64,000 bases of DNA, taken from positions 17,923,001-17,987,000 of the forward strand of contig OU612067.1 in NCBI GenBank assembly GCA_914767715.1, written 5' to 3'. The DNA is from Membranipora membranacea (Eukaryota > Bryozoa > Gymnolaemata > Cheilostomatida > Membraniporidae). Positions within the stretch are counted from its first letter, which is position 1. Every line of letters begins with the position of its first letter. The position numbers and the translations under genes are program-made. Below are positions 34,863 through 49,800 of this stretch, one piece after another. Under the pieces are notes generated by a model. It was not told where the DNA came from and searched no databases. It saw nothing but the letters and a program-made list of their open reading frames with translations.

Positions 34863-37800
34863 GTAAATATGATCATCAAAGTTGGACACTAGTCATAGGA
34901 CTGATTGCTGATTGCTTGTCAATCTTAGTGTAGTCTGAGCCCCCCCCCCCCAGGCTTTTGCCCCTCCCCCCAGGCTTTTGCCCCCTGCTCGACGGCATCC
35001 AAGATTTAGTGACTTTAATCCATCCCTTTAGCGCTGGTCGGTCAAAAGGAGCTTGCTGTCAATCTGACATGTTATCTACACTACAGGGTGGGGCCCTATG
35101 AGAGATCAGGGCAATATATCTCTTTTATGTGTTGCAAAGTCACGAATCTACATTTTTTTGTGCTAGATTAGGCAGAATAATATCCCTAGTGTTTATATTT
35201 TTTACAAATGTCATATGACATAAACCTAATGTCATTTTCTTGAATATTTTGAATGACAGATGGTCTATTCAACTTGGCACTTGGAAAACAAGTTGCTATA
35301 GAAACGATCCTGGCAGTTAACGGGACAGTAGCGTATGTTGTTGATCCGAGTCTAGCCCCTGTTTTTGACGGATACTTTCCGAGTGGTCATTACCGCCATC
35401 TGCGTAGAGGTGCAACCATCTTCAAACAGCATACTAATTACCAAGTGCAATTTGGTGGATATTTCTATGTTCACAGCTTCAACGTCTACGCTGGTCATGG
35501 ATGTAAGTTATCCCTCGCAAAGTTTCCAACATCATTTTAATTTTTTTTGCCATCCTCTCATGTTGAGTACCTTCTAATGGGAACTTTGTCTCATTTGATG
35601 TCACCAATCTAGGCTTGAAAGTTAACACTTACAATGTTGAAATTCACACCTTGTGTAACCATACAACTAAGGACAGGCGTTATATTAATTCAAATTTTTA
35701 AATTGTACCTCCATGAATTCATTCCATATCATAATTTTCTCTGCATCCGAAGTTTAATTATGTTTGGTAATACCAGAATCAAAGTTAAAGAACAAATGTG
35801 TTCTGTTAACTCTGAGAAACGATTCTTTATGCATAGTAGTGAAAGCTTAAGTACCATTTGTGAGACCAAAGATTCAGTCATCAGTACAGAAACTTTTCTT
35901 TGTTCTTCTCTGAGGGTGCTGGCCATGGAGTTATTACATAACAACTTTATAGTGCTGACTCTTTTTCAGCTTTAACACTCACATATTGCAACATAATTTA
36001 GGGTTTGTGAGAGAAGCAACCACCCATCCAGCCACTGTAATATTTTTTATTGACTCTTTGATTTTTTAGTTCAGCCGACCACTGTAAGCATGAATTTCCG
36101 CTGCAGAAATACGAATTATAGAAATTACACAAGCCAAAATACCTTCACGATGGATAACCAAACAAAAGAATTTTTCTTGTATACCAGACTGAGTTGTAGG
36201 CGAGCAACCTTCACTGCCCTCGATGCGGATATCCCGTTACAAGAAATCGAGATTTACGGATCTAAAAAGAAAAAGAATTGCGAGTGTTCTATGAGTGATC
36301 TCTAAGTGTTCTATGATCAGTTTTCTATGAGCGGGTTAGATCAGTTTGATCACAGCTCTCCTTTATCAACCCTCTGTATCTATCCACCTGATATCCACAT
36401 TGTCATCGAGACTACACTATTAGCATGTGTATCTCTGATCCTTAGATTCAATTTAGTATCAGTACCTAACATGTACCCACCCCTAATTAATATAATTGAA
36501 CACAGGCCGTTACGCCATATTCATTGGGATGGTATGGTAAATGAATAAGTTCACTCTCTATCGATCAGCGATTTATACCTGCAATAGTATAAATCGTGAT
36601 CAGTGTGCCTACCATCTTCAGGTTATGTATCCACACTCTTATTGACTTGAATTGAGTGACCAGTCCATCAGTTTTTTAGTAACTTGGCGCCTATTAGAAA
36701 TAAAATGCTAAAGAGCACATATAAATGTTTTGAACATTGTATTCCCTTTCTAGCATTGGACGGAATCGGAATGGTATTTGCTAGATTAATAGGACAATCT
36801 ATGACTACAAAATGGGACTCTGAGGGCGCCAAACAGGTATACAGAATGAAACAGGTTTGTCCAACTGGAACAGTTCCAAACACTTTCAAAACATGGTTAC
36901 AACGACGTGGCCCAGGGTGGAGGAGCCGATTCTCAGTGCCATACTTAAAAGACGTTGAGTGTGACCCTACGGCACAGTGTCCATATTGGGAGATGTCAAA
37001 CCTCGCAGTTTGTGATTGTAAGTAGGAATTTTTATTGGCTCGCAATGGCAGGCTACCCTAGCCAGTATGTTGGCTCTGATTGATTGGACCAATCAGAGCC
37101 AACATATTGGCTATGGCAGGCTCCCCGATATGGCTTGAAGCTTAATTGAATTGAATGGTAGTTGTATTGACAGCCTGGCGTAACAGCCGATGTTACATAT
37201 CTTATATGCAGACAAACAAATTTTATTTTATTTGATGTTTACTACTGTCAACTGTCAAAATAATGGCCAACATTTAAAAAAATTTAAGAATTGTCTCATC
37301 TTGCAAAATGAAAAGACCACATGGCATTGCTCTTGAAAATCTATTTCTTAAGTCAAATTGAATTTCTTAAGTCAAATTGAATTTCTTAAGTCAAATTGAA
37401 TTTCTTAAGTCAAATTGAATTTCTTTTATCTTGTTTTAACAGCATTTCAAATACATAAATTTATTCACATTTACCTAGCTAATGTATCCAAACTTAAATT
37501 TATCCATGTTCATCAGATCGTGAAAGAGACTTGTAGTAATAGATAATTCTGATAATTTATTCGTTTATCTCTAGATATGATATGTCCACCAGCAACTCGA
37601 CGAAACATCAGGCTTGCTGACGAAGAAATTGCCAGTTACGTTGAGAACTACACTCAGAATGAGATACTAGAAACTGATAACACCAACCCGAGGTTTGATA
37701 CTGGTGTCAATATAACCTATAGAGAGAGGACACGTGGTAGGAGAATCTCGGTGATACCGATCGAGGAATTATCCAGCGTCAACCACTCGGACTACCTGTC

Positions 37801-40800
37801 ACCATTGTTTATAAATACCTACAGTAGAAAATATCCAAAGACTAATCGCAACCAGCCAGGTAGATAAAAAAAATATAACAACGCTTGAACTGATAAACCT
37901 GTTAATACCATTAGTACAAGTGGTATGCAACTTTCTGAGGATGATGATTAAAGTAGCGCAGTTTAATTGCTGGGTGTGTTTTTACAATGTATTTGTTTTA
38001 ACTAAAAAACAATCCTTTGAAACTAATTTAATGAGAAAGTCATGACATGATATGACCTTCCCATTTTATACCCTGATTGTAAAAGATGAGCAACTGGCCT
38101 CCTAATTTCAGTCCCCCTCAAAATATAATTTTTATTTTGTTGTCTGCTCCCCAAAATTCAGTGAGTGGTATGGCCCCTAGTATTTTGATTGCTTGAACAG
38201 TTATAAATATCCACTGTTTAACTCTTGTTTTATGTCTTAAATCAGCTTATTGGTGGGTATGGGCCAATCCAGGGAGATACATTAAGATCACATGTCAAAT
38301 CAATGGTATGGTCAGGTATATGAGATGTCGTCGTCATTCTAATGCTGGTTCTACCAACTGGGTTCGCGCTCATAAAGGCTGGACAGGCACACCTACAGGC
38401 TACAAATGTGGTGAGGGCAGCTAGTCAAACCTTGTTATTTATCTGCGATAGGTCAGATTGGTAATTGAAAACTGAAAAAGGTGTCAGGAAGTAGGATGGT
38501 AATTGATATGTTTTTGAGCTCTGAGCTGTTTGAAGCCAACCTTTCCTCTTCCTTGTCTAATATCTAGAGTGGCAACTCTCAATTGTTTCGATTATAAAAA
38601 AGGAAAGATTTGCCCATTTTCAACAATGTTTTATTATTCAAGTGGAGAATACAATGCGAAAATAATTCAATTGATAAAGCTTGTATTTATAGCAGACTGG
38701 TAGAGTCAAACTCAGGCTAACAACCCTTGTATTCACCTCATCTCATTGTGCAGGGGATTGACCAATCAGCCGAAGCCCAGTCTCAATTCACTTAATTTCT
38801 CTCCATCATTCTAAAACTTACTCACTTACATAATTATTATTATTATGTGTGACAGCTGGTGAGAAAGTAGACCTCAGAAGCTCACATAACATGGATATAG
38901 AGATAACTCGTAAAGTGACACCTTACACCGGCTTGAGCTCGACACAGTTTAGACCTTACAGTGTGCAGCTCCTTGGGCGGACCTTTGTTGATGTGATGTC
39001 CTGGAAGTATCCTGCTTCTTTAGCCCTCCCAGTGGAAGGAGCTCAATGTGTTGTCGTCGTCAAGTATAATGACCGGGTGAGTGGGGTACCCATTCTTTTA
39101 TTTTGTCAAACTTGTGGATCAACGTGAATACTGTCGCATCTGTTTTGCTGTATTAATCTTGTTAAACTTACAATTGATTGGAAATGTGGTATTTCCTTCT
39201 GTTTTAATAAAACTCAAACCCCAAAAGCCTGAGAGAAGCGTACAATGTATGCACATATAGAGTTGTCTTACCATGTGCGTGTTATGTTTTCACTGCCTTA
39301 TAGGGAAAGGAGATCTTTCATGATGCTGTGATACCTGGACCTAACTGTAAGTTGTTTATTATATATGTAAACCATCATCAGCAGCAGTTACAGTAATCTG
39401 GAGGTGACTAACCTTCATGGCTACAAAAATACCAACTCACAATATCAACGTTTTGCAATGTAGTCTTCACAGCAACCATTGCAAGACATATAACATTTCA
39501 AAGTTTAAATTTGCAGTATTTATTTTCAAGTTTGTTACTGTTTAATAAACTGACCATTGTGTATGTTTAACAGCGACATTTGAGTCATACCTGCTATATG
39601 ACGAAAGGCGATGTAATGCAGCCTCACAGGATTTCAATGGTAGCGAACCTTGTCTGACTGTGAATATAAACCTAGTGATTGGTAATTCCAATCAAACCAT
39701 ATACAGATTCCAGATTTATAGCAATAGTTATAACCAGGATGGTTTGTGCAACACACAATATTTCAAACGACTCACCGTAGCCTCATCTGCGACCGCCGAA
39801 TGGGGACCGTAAGTCTTAATGTTCGGCTGTTGAAATCTACTTGATTATGATTATACCTTCTCCCAGATAAAAAACTGGATAACTGGGACAACTTCAAGGT
39901 TAACTTCATTGAATCAATATCATAACAAAATGTGTTGAACATAGACATAGATAAATGATACCTTCTCAGCTTCGGTTGCATTTTTTGGTATATCGGTAAT
40001 TGTGGACATTAGTTAGGTGTTGTTCCATGTATTTTGGTTATGGCTCAAATATTGTGTGTTCATTTTATCAGTTGGGAAGAGTATAAGAATATATCTGGGC
40101 CCTTCAATGACAGCAAAACCAGAGAACAGATGGGAAAAGACTGCCACAAAGGCCATGCATGTGAATACCTGTGTGTATATCAAAAGTCTAGCGCGTTTAT
40201 GATAAGGCTACCCTCTACTGATAAAGGACCAATGTACTGTGTCGGACAAGTGTACACTCAGCATATCAAAATTGGAGGTAGGTAGTCTCAGGTCAGTACT
40301 ACTTATGGTTCCACCTTGCTCGGTGGCCAAGATCATGATTTACTGCCTCAGGCCATTATACATTTGACTCCTATAAATAAGCTACCTTCACTGTAGGCTC
40401 CGAGTGTAATGTTACAAGTCGAAATGATAAAATGATCGATCTGAGCAGTATGTTCTGAGCTGATTCCTGTGTAGCTTATTTAGATTAATGACATTGTGAT
40501 AGTAGTGTTATGGGAGGAGGCAGAGGGTGGGGTTAAATGTATATAAAAGGAAGTTTTAATTTTTGTAGGAACAATTGACAAACCCCTAACTGCTTATCTG
40601 GTAGACAGAGACTACTATCCTTGGATCCAACACGACAATCTACCACTCCTCTGGATCCCCAATCTACCTACTGACCTGCTGACTACCCTATCCGCTGTCG
40701 ATGTAGACTCCAGACTTCATGTAGGTACCGTAGTAAATGTATATTATCCAGATATTAATAAATTTCATATCTGATCCTTATGTCAAAATATGACCATTAA

Positions 40801-43800
40801 TATTAATGGCTGTCCCTATATAGACAATGACTGCACTGAGGTGCATGCTAGCAAGGAGTTAACTCCTCGGTGCTAGGGAGAGGTTAATTCATTTATAAAA
40901 TCATGGATCATGACTCATGAGCTATAAGTAAGTTACCAGTATTCCTTTTGTATTACACACAAAAGTATTCTTTTCTTTTAAATTTAAACAGGAGTTGGTC
41001 TAGCGGCCAAAGAGGTTTGAGCAACCTCTTTGGGAGTTAACCTTGCTCAAAAAATGAGAGGAGTACTTCAAAGTCTCAGAAATTTGCACTTTCATTGGTT
41101 TTTTGCTGACCTTTGACCCTCTGTATTCTGTAATTTGATTTCTGATAATCAATCCTTGAGAATAGTATTCCCATGTGGGGTCGCCGTACTCTGCTACGGC
41201 CGTAAACATATAAATACTAAAAATACTATAAGTATTTACGTTTATTGGGTCTGTTCCGTTGCTGGGCGCGTTCGGGCTCGCCCTACCTCGCCAAGGCGCG
41301 CTGGTAGCCCGAACGCGCCCAGCAACGGAACAGACCCAATAACCCTACAACTTGACACTCTTGGTGGTCCAAATGTGACACAGCCCACGGCATGACACTG
41401 ACAGGTTGTTTACACACCATGGCGTCCTCAGTGGGGAGGCCACTCTAAGCCTGTAGTTTCCAGTCTAGAGTATTTATATGTTTATGGCTACGGCTAATGA
41501 CTGCTTTGTAGAGGCAGGACACTAGGTCATTATATCTGAGGCATATAATAGTAGTTCATGACTGACTTCAACGATACTCATAATGAGATACATAGGACAA
41601 CAGTGTAGGGGTGATTTTTTAATGAAATGATGTATTCTAAATTTAAGGTAAATAAAAGTCAACAACAATTTTCGGTTATTAAGGAAATACCTGCATGAGA
41701 AATAATTGTGTATTTTCTCATAGGTGAAAAGCATATATATTGGTGATGGTCGCGGTCTAGTTATGACACTACAAAGTCGTCATCACAATGGAGTGCGTAT
41801 TGATTATACTGGGCACAAGTCTCTCCTCTTAAGATTCGTGGATGAATTCAGCATACCATATAGTGGCTACATAAGCTTTGAGGAACAACATCCTGGTCAA
41901 TATGACTACTGGGGTAAGTAAGCAAATAAAAGCCATGTTTTTATGTTAATACCCGATTACTGCAAATATCACATCTTCTAAATCCCGCAACTACGTCGGT
42001 CCCAGACCTAGAACTCGACCAAAACTCCGACCCAGAACCCAACCAAAAACCCGAACTACAACCCGACCCAGACCAAGACAGGTTGCGCACACACATGTAA
42101 CATATAATTCCACTCCACATTGAAGACAGCAGAGTAACTAGTAAGGAGAAGCTGACTGAGCTGTTAGGTGATACTGACCCACCGATCAGACACAGGGTTA
42201 CCAGATTAAGAGATGTACTCAGCTGTCACGCCGAGGGATTAGTTGTGAGCCCGAGGATAAGTCCAAATCATACTCAAAACCTTCTTCATGATCTCGATCC
42301 AATCAGGAGTTATGGAGATCCGTTTGACATAAATGTTGATTTCAGTACAGCTAGCAGATGCAACCATGAAAACATAGTAAGTTACTCACTGTAAAAATTA
42401 TATCATAGTAAGTTACTCACTGTAAAAATCATATAATAGTAAGTTACTCTCTTTGTAAGAATTAGAACATAGTAAGTTACTCACTGTAAAAATTATATCA
42501 TAGTAAGTTACTCACTGTAAAAGTCGTATAGTAGTAAGTTATTCTCTTTGTAAGAATTAGAACATAGTAAGTTGCTCACTGTAAAATTTAGAACATAGTA
42601 AGTTACTCACTGTAAAAATTATATCATAGTAAGTTACTCTTTTGTAAGAATAAGAACATAGTAAATTATGCTCTGGTAATAATCAGAGCAAAATAAACTT
42701 GTGCCTATTCTAATTTTTGACGACAGGCTGCCAAGCTTTATGAGTCATGAGTATTAGCTCTGTCTGAGTCATCACTGTTATATTCTTCTATCATTTCAGT
42801 AACTAAGATAGTGCATCTATCCAGAAACCAAAGTTAAGTACATCAAGTACATCAAGTAAATCAGGCCCTGTAAGCATCTTTTTTTCACCTTTTTACACTC
42901 AGAATAAAACGACAGATTGCTATTTATATTCTACACTGCTCAAATCACGACACAAGTATCCTCCCAAATACAGGACTGATGTGCGCGGCAAAGTGCGACA
43001 CTATGGCGTATTCAATGTTCTATACAGAAGATGTTATTACGGTGAGTGTGTAAAGCATGTCCATTATCTTCTTGGTGTTTTCATCTTATGACCGCCCTGA
43101 CCTGCCAGATCTGTATGAGCAGAGCAGTTTTAATTTTAACAATAGTAAAACCTGATGAAAAACGAAATTGATGTTTTTTTTAACTTTATCGGCATAACTT
43201 TCATTCGATGAGATCATTTTACAAAATCAGCCATCGAGAGAAAAAGGGAAAACAAGTTTCGATCAAGATGATGAAAAGATAACCAGAAAAATTAAGTTTG
43301 CATGATTTACAATTGATTATAATTAATCGATAAATTAAATGGTATATTTTTAAAACTAGACGCAACCATACTACAAAAAAGTTATTTGACTCGTGTATTG
43401 GAACTAGGGAATCCGAGTCAGTCACCACATGCTATGATAGCCACACTTCAACGTAATAAACTCACCCCATTAAAATATGTTAGAGTTTGGCAGTCACAAA
43501 TCATTTAGTGGTCACTTTGTGAAAATTAAGTTAACTTAATTCTACATACAAATAGATACAAGTTGATTAATAGATTAAGTTGACTCAATTTTTTCAGTAA
43601 AAATGTAATCTTTTTCTACAGCCAGCCCTTATCAGGGTTGGGGATGGCAATCGCGGCGATAGGGTGGGTGGGAAGCTAGGAAACTCTGTTTTTTGAAAAT
43701 TTCTGAACGCTGTTAAGGGCTGGCTGTGTATTTACCCAATAAGTTATAATGATTAAAATGTATGACTTATTTGATGAAGCTCCGAGAGTTTACAACAATA

Positions 43801-46800
43801 CTGACAGCGTACTGGCCTCCCTCTGGGACCCAAATATGATACAAGTGGTAGTGGAGGTGTACAATTACAGAGAGAAGTATTGGTCACGACATGACGTCGC
43901 TAAAAATCTCTCTGGACCTGGCCATGTAAGTTGATAAACTACTCAATTGTAGTGCATATCGATAAAGAAATGATACAATCATTGGCATAAAAATACCACT
44001 GAATTAAATTCTTCTCATGGAACGAAAACATTAACATAGCCTGAAACATTTAGAATACTCAACACAGGGACTGATCTGACATCGATTTGATTGACTGTCC
44101 CTTATAGGATGAAAAATTATCTTGTTTACAAAATTGCAAAATGAATAAAATACCTTCAGTATTGATGATTTGGGCACATCTAGAATGCTTCTAGGGACTG
44201 GCTATTTTTTCAAGCCCTTTGTTTGGGAGAAAAAAGCTAATACTGCTATTATAGATGTGGAGTACAATAAAAAAACTTATCAATGTCTTGGAGATTCTGT
44301 CATGTAAAGGATCTGTTTCTAGTAGTGTCCAATAGCGTCATGTGGATTTTTCTTATCGTTTGAAGAACATTCTCAGTCGTAGACAGACTGTAAATGCATG
44401 GTATCGAGAACATTTTGCGATTCTTGGAACGCCTATTCAAATAAGATATAGGAGTAAAAAGACGTATGTCAGACATGACCTTGATTTCCGCTATCGCATT
44501 CGAGAATTTTTCCCAGAGCACAAGAGGATCGTATACTCAAAGCATTACTTAACTCAGTCGATTATCGCTATTCCTGGTGAGAACTTATCCATCTTAAAGT
44601 CTGCTAAGTATATCTCCTTCCAGATATTGCGAGATGAAATATTAGTCTTAAACCATAGATAGCTATTTGCCATCCTTATATTGAATTTCCTTATATTGAA
44701 TTTCTTCAAATAAAGAATGCAAAACACCATCAGTACCTGGTAAAATATTAACATAATCAGCTAATAAGCTGGTTCTCAGCTGGACATTAACAATTAATGG
44801 AGAAAAACCATTTGCTGTCTCACCTACAGGACCGTACCGATATAAAACAGCCCAATATTAGATCAATAAGTTTATAAGCTGTATCCAATTTGCCTGCATT
44901 GGGCCACTCGCTTCTACTGGTGAGCCACTGTCAGATCGAGTGGGGGAGCAACTCCAAAAAATAGTCAAATCGGATAACACTTGTATCCAGGGTTCTTAGA
45001 AGACCAAAGCCAAACCTCATGTATATTTTGTTTTGTCAATCAGATTTAGCAGAGAATGCCGGAGCTAACCTCTCTTTGAGGCTGACCTATAAACAAAGAA
45101 AAGGGTCAATAGAGCTGAGAGACAGTCTCAAATCTGAACCGAGTAAAAAAGCTTTGGAGGGCGAGTCAGCACTTATTTACACAGTTTGTATGAATGAACG
45201 GAAACAGAGGGCAGGTATGCATGTGTGTAATAATGATGTGCTCATCACAAAAATGCGGATAAATAAAGCGTACTAAACTCTCATATTATATTTGATTTAA
45301 TGAATAAAGGTTATTACAGCATCTCTCACCAACTTCTTGTAATGAGCCAAGGAAAGGTTGATTTATGTAGTCCTTTGAGCTTAACATCGTTCTTTGGATT
45401 CCATTTTAGTAGAGTTCACTGTGGCACTGTCTGCTGAATCGGGTAATTTTGATGCTGAACAGGCTGTTAACCTGAGCAGAATTAGCAGTCTCAGGTCGAG
45501 AGCTCAGTCTATAACCTCATCAGATGGAAGACTCTATATCAATATAAAGCTGATCGAGCCAATGGAGATAGCCGGTTTAAATATCTGGACACACATGACT
45601 CATGGTAAAGCAAAAAATTACGCTAAGATGCAAAACACTGATATATGATTTTTGTTTTCTGGACAAAGTCCCTGGACTTATTGATACTACTGGAATAAAT
45701 ATGTAATATATATATATATATATATATATATATTACATATCAATGGCTGCATATCTTTATATCTTTACTACAGCATTACCTATAGTAAACTCAGCCAGCA
45801 ACAAAATTCTGGGCTTTTAAATAAAGATCGAATGTCATTATCATGCACTGCAATAGCTGGCTTTTCAGCTTTTCAGCCAATGCATTGGCCAATCATATCA
45901 GAGCCAACACATTGGCTACTATCTGTAGCAGTACAGTTATGACCTGGGAATAACTTGATTTGTAAATCTTTGTTTTAAACCTAGGTGGCAGTCTAGGAGG
46001 AGTCCGAGTTCTGATGTCATCACCACAGGCAACAGGAGAGAGCAGACAATCACTTAAACTTTGTACGGAGTTGACCGAGGCATTCTCAGACACCTTGGTA
46101 TTCCAGCTCCGATGTCATATACCAATCTACAGCTCACTCATTATAATAAATATGGAGCAGAACATGTTTGCAAAAATTCTTCAAATTGCTTTTATTCCTC
46201 CTACTTCTCAATTGTATCACATTAACAACTGTAAGTTCCATCAAAACATAGTTCCTTCCATTTTGAAATCTTTGAAATTTTAGTGCTTGTAAAGGCACAG
46301 AGGACAGAGGAGCACCTGAAGGGTGGGACTGGACTTAGTTTGGTCCATTTGCCTGCATTTTGAGTGGCTCCCGATCCACTGCTCACGCGGTGTGACCAGT
46401 GGAAGAGAGCAACAGGAATGCAAGCAATTGGATTAAACTTGTTCTAGGTGGGACCCACAAATCAGAGCTTAATTTTGTTCTCCCAAGTCACTAAATATTA
46501 CATCCACAATGATGAATGAAGGCCGCACATGAGGGAAAAAGATCTTTTGGCCATGTGTATTATGGGCTTAGCCAATCAAAGCATTTTTCTGAAAATCTCA
46601 TCCAATAAATATCAAATTTTTCTTCGCTCTAGATCTGGTAAAAAGAGAAAACAAGAACGTCTTGGTTTATTTAACTCCTGAAGACCAAATCAAACAAGCC
46701 AGCAATCGACAGGGGCAGACAGGTAACACACCAGGTAGGAATCGTCTAAAAATTTCCTTACCTATTTCTCAGCTCAACATTCATCAAAAACCTTGTCACT

Positions 46801-49800
46801 TCCAATTTACAGGGTTGTAATGTTCAGCGTTTTGATAATTCCTATCAAAAATTGCCTAATCTTGTTGGTCAAAAACAGAGACTTCTGGTTCTTCTCGTGA
46901 AACACTCATTTGAAAATTTGACTATCTTCTCTTACACAATGCACAACAAATACGAAACCATGCATGTCATTTATAAGCCCAATGCGTAACAGTGAAACAT
47001 TCTCAGTCTTTCAAAATGATAACTGGAGTTTTCCAACCTTGCTTACATGAAGTTTTTGAGCATTGCACTTATTGTCGTAGTACAGACAAGAAAAGTATTA
47101 TGATGACATACAAAACCTTCACTGATTTTTATTCATCTGGTAAACTCAACTTAATCCTTGACATGATTTGGTGTCTTTTGATATGGAACTGTATATATCA
47201 CTTTACTTAACAGTTTATGATACATGGGCTGTTGGTTGGATAAATAGGAGCACTTTCCCTTATCCATCATGGCGATTACAGGAAGCAGATTTTAAACTTC
47301 CATCTTTGTCAACCAATGATTATAAATGTACTCTGTTGAACATGAATCGTGATGGGAGTATAAAAACATCTCATAATCTACAATATCTGGGAGGTATGTA
47401 CAGATAGTGGCCATCCGCTAAATAATTACAATAATATCCTACACCTATATCTTTCTAATTGAAACACCCCCTGAATTGCTCTAAATCATAAAAGGATCAA
47501 GTTTGGCAATAACAGAACAGACTTTATTTGTATATGCATCTGGCACTCTTGATGCTGTTACTTCGGTACCAAAATTCCAGTTGGTTATGGCCTCATAGCA
47601 TTTCTGGCTGCAGTCCCCATCCTCTCCCAATTTTTGTTTAATACTTTTATCGACATCACAATTATATGACTTACATTATATGACCTACAATAATTGCCTA
47701 AACTTTATTCATAAGGACATAAATTCCTGAGTTCTGGTACGTAATTTAAGGTGACACAGAAGAGAGCGATACATTTATCCTCACTTATCGCATGCTGTAT
47801 GATAAGACCTTGGGACAGGAGGAGACAATACGTAGGATAATAACACCAGGTGAATACGCTGATGTGACGATACGTGTCTACCTCTTATCACAGAGAAAAT
47901 TCACTAAGGAGATCAGACTAAGGCCACGCTGGATACTCAATACTATAATTCCAGGGTTTGTTCTCTCTTTCATTAAGTTTTACGAGATTTGAACATAATT
48001 ATGTGATAAAAAACCTAAACAGGACACCATCATATTAATAAATTAATTGTGGATAAAGTGACAACATTGGATTGTGTCATCGCTGATTGGTGACTGTAGA
48101 TGTAGATACAATGATCGTATCTCACTCACTTACGCTCATCATTTACCAATGGTTTATAGACCTGGATTTCTTGAAAAAGATCGCAGAGAACAGCTTGTTT
48201 TACGTAACGCTTCACTGACAACCCCCATCGACTGGAAACTTCGCATAGATCACGTTAGTGAGATTGCACATCTGGATGGCTTCCAACTCGCGCTACACAC
48301 CGAGGGATTTAGGGATCCTCCTTTTCATCAGTATCTTGTGACCTCAGTTCATGGACTGAGAGGTAAATTATATCTGTTGTAGTAATAATTATGGACGACA
48401 ATGTAAATTTCAGATATGCGGGAAATTCCTTTACCATCTTGTCTGCCTCCCTCATTGAAGCTAGAATGAGTTTACATATTTTACATGTCAAAACTCACCT
48501 GTCATTATGAAGATCGAGATGAACAGTGCAAAAGTACATCGGCAGTCACCAAATGACAGAGTACACCCTGTGTCAGAAGGTGTCACAATACATCACCTGT
48601 CACTATATACTGGTCACATAGCACTTGTCATAATCACTGGCATTTGACCATGCTGCTGTGTTACAGGTGTAGCACCTGTTACTGGATATCAGGCCTTTGT
48701 TTACATGAATAGACTTACCTCTAAACCCCTCACTACTCGTATTGCGTGGGATAACCCGGCTATCATCACTGCTATCGGTATACAGGGGAGACAATTTAAC
48801 GGGGTGGACAAACTGGGCAACAGCAGTACCAAAATAGGTAAGTAAATGCAAGCATTACGTTCCATTGAACGATCAGTAAATCATTTTAATGTTATTGCAG
48901 TTCAGGTACACATTTTGAACTTATCTGAGAAAAACCTGAGAATCATGTTTGTATAGTGCGGCAATCATAACACAAAACGTTTGAGCTGTACCTAAATCAA
49001 TGGCAGATTTTAATTCAGTAACCTGCCGAGCATGCATTATCGAGTTGTTTCACCAGGTATGAAAAGGAGACAAATCCTTATGGCTATGTAAATATTATTT
49101 TATTTGCTAAACCAGGGAGTTTGGGAAAGTATACCCCAAACTTCATGTGAATGGTTGTGCACTAGTACAAGCATAAACTGATTTGAAAATATGATTGTAC
49201 ATTTTAGCAACTCTTTACAAGTATTGTACAGTGATTGAAGTTGGCTTTGAACCATTTGAACCGTTCTACAGTACTATCATACCTGCTGATACCGACGTTA
49301 ATCCTGAAAATGCCTCACAGTCACAACAGTACCACACACTTACACTTCCATACTACTCTGAGAAATACTACATATGGTTATATCATGTACAGGATTCACA
49401 GTTTGGTCCTGTGAGGGTGGAAGTCATTTATACACAAGGTGATAAGACCCAACTGTTACATGTCATCTATTTTATACAGTATCAATCGTTCAATGCTTAC
49501 ATTTTGAAGATATTTGTTGTCAAAGTAATTTTGAAGAAAATTTCCTTGATATCATAAGCTTTGAGATAGTAATGTCAATTTACAACGTTTTTAAATCTAA
49601 TGGGAATGGTGTTTTGACTTTCTAGATCTAATTTCTATTAACAAGGATGCAGTCATTTTGATTTGCAACGTAGTTGTTTCAGTAATATTAGACCTTTTTT
49701 AACTTTTCAGCAATTGAGCATTTTGGGATCTTGGAACAGCTCAATGTGGAGGCTTTTTCGTTTTCTGTAAAGTTGAGAAACTTTATTGACCTATCACGCT

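Noticed and set aside
41135-41395. Plus-strand ORF across the GC-rich palindrome
   Set aside because: The frame arises from the palindromic core, with no splice sites or conserved residues.
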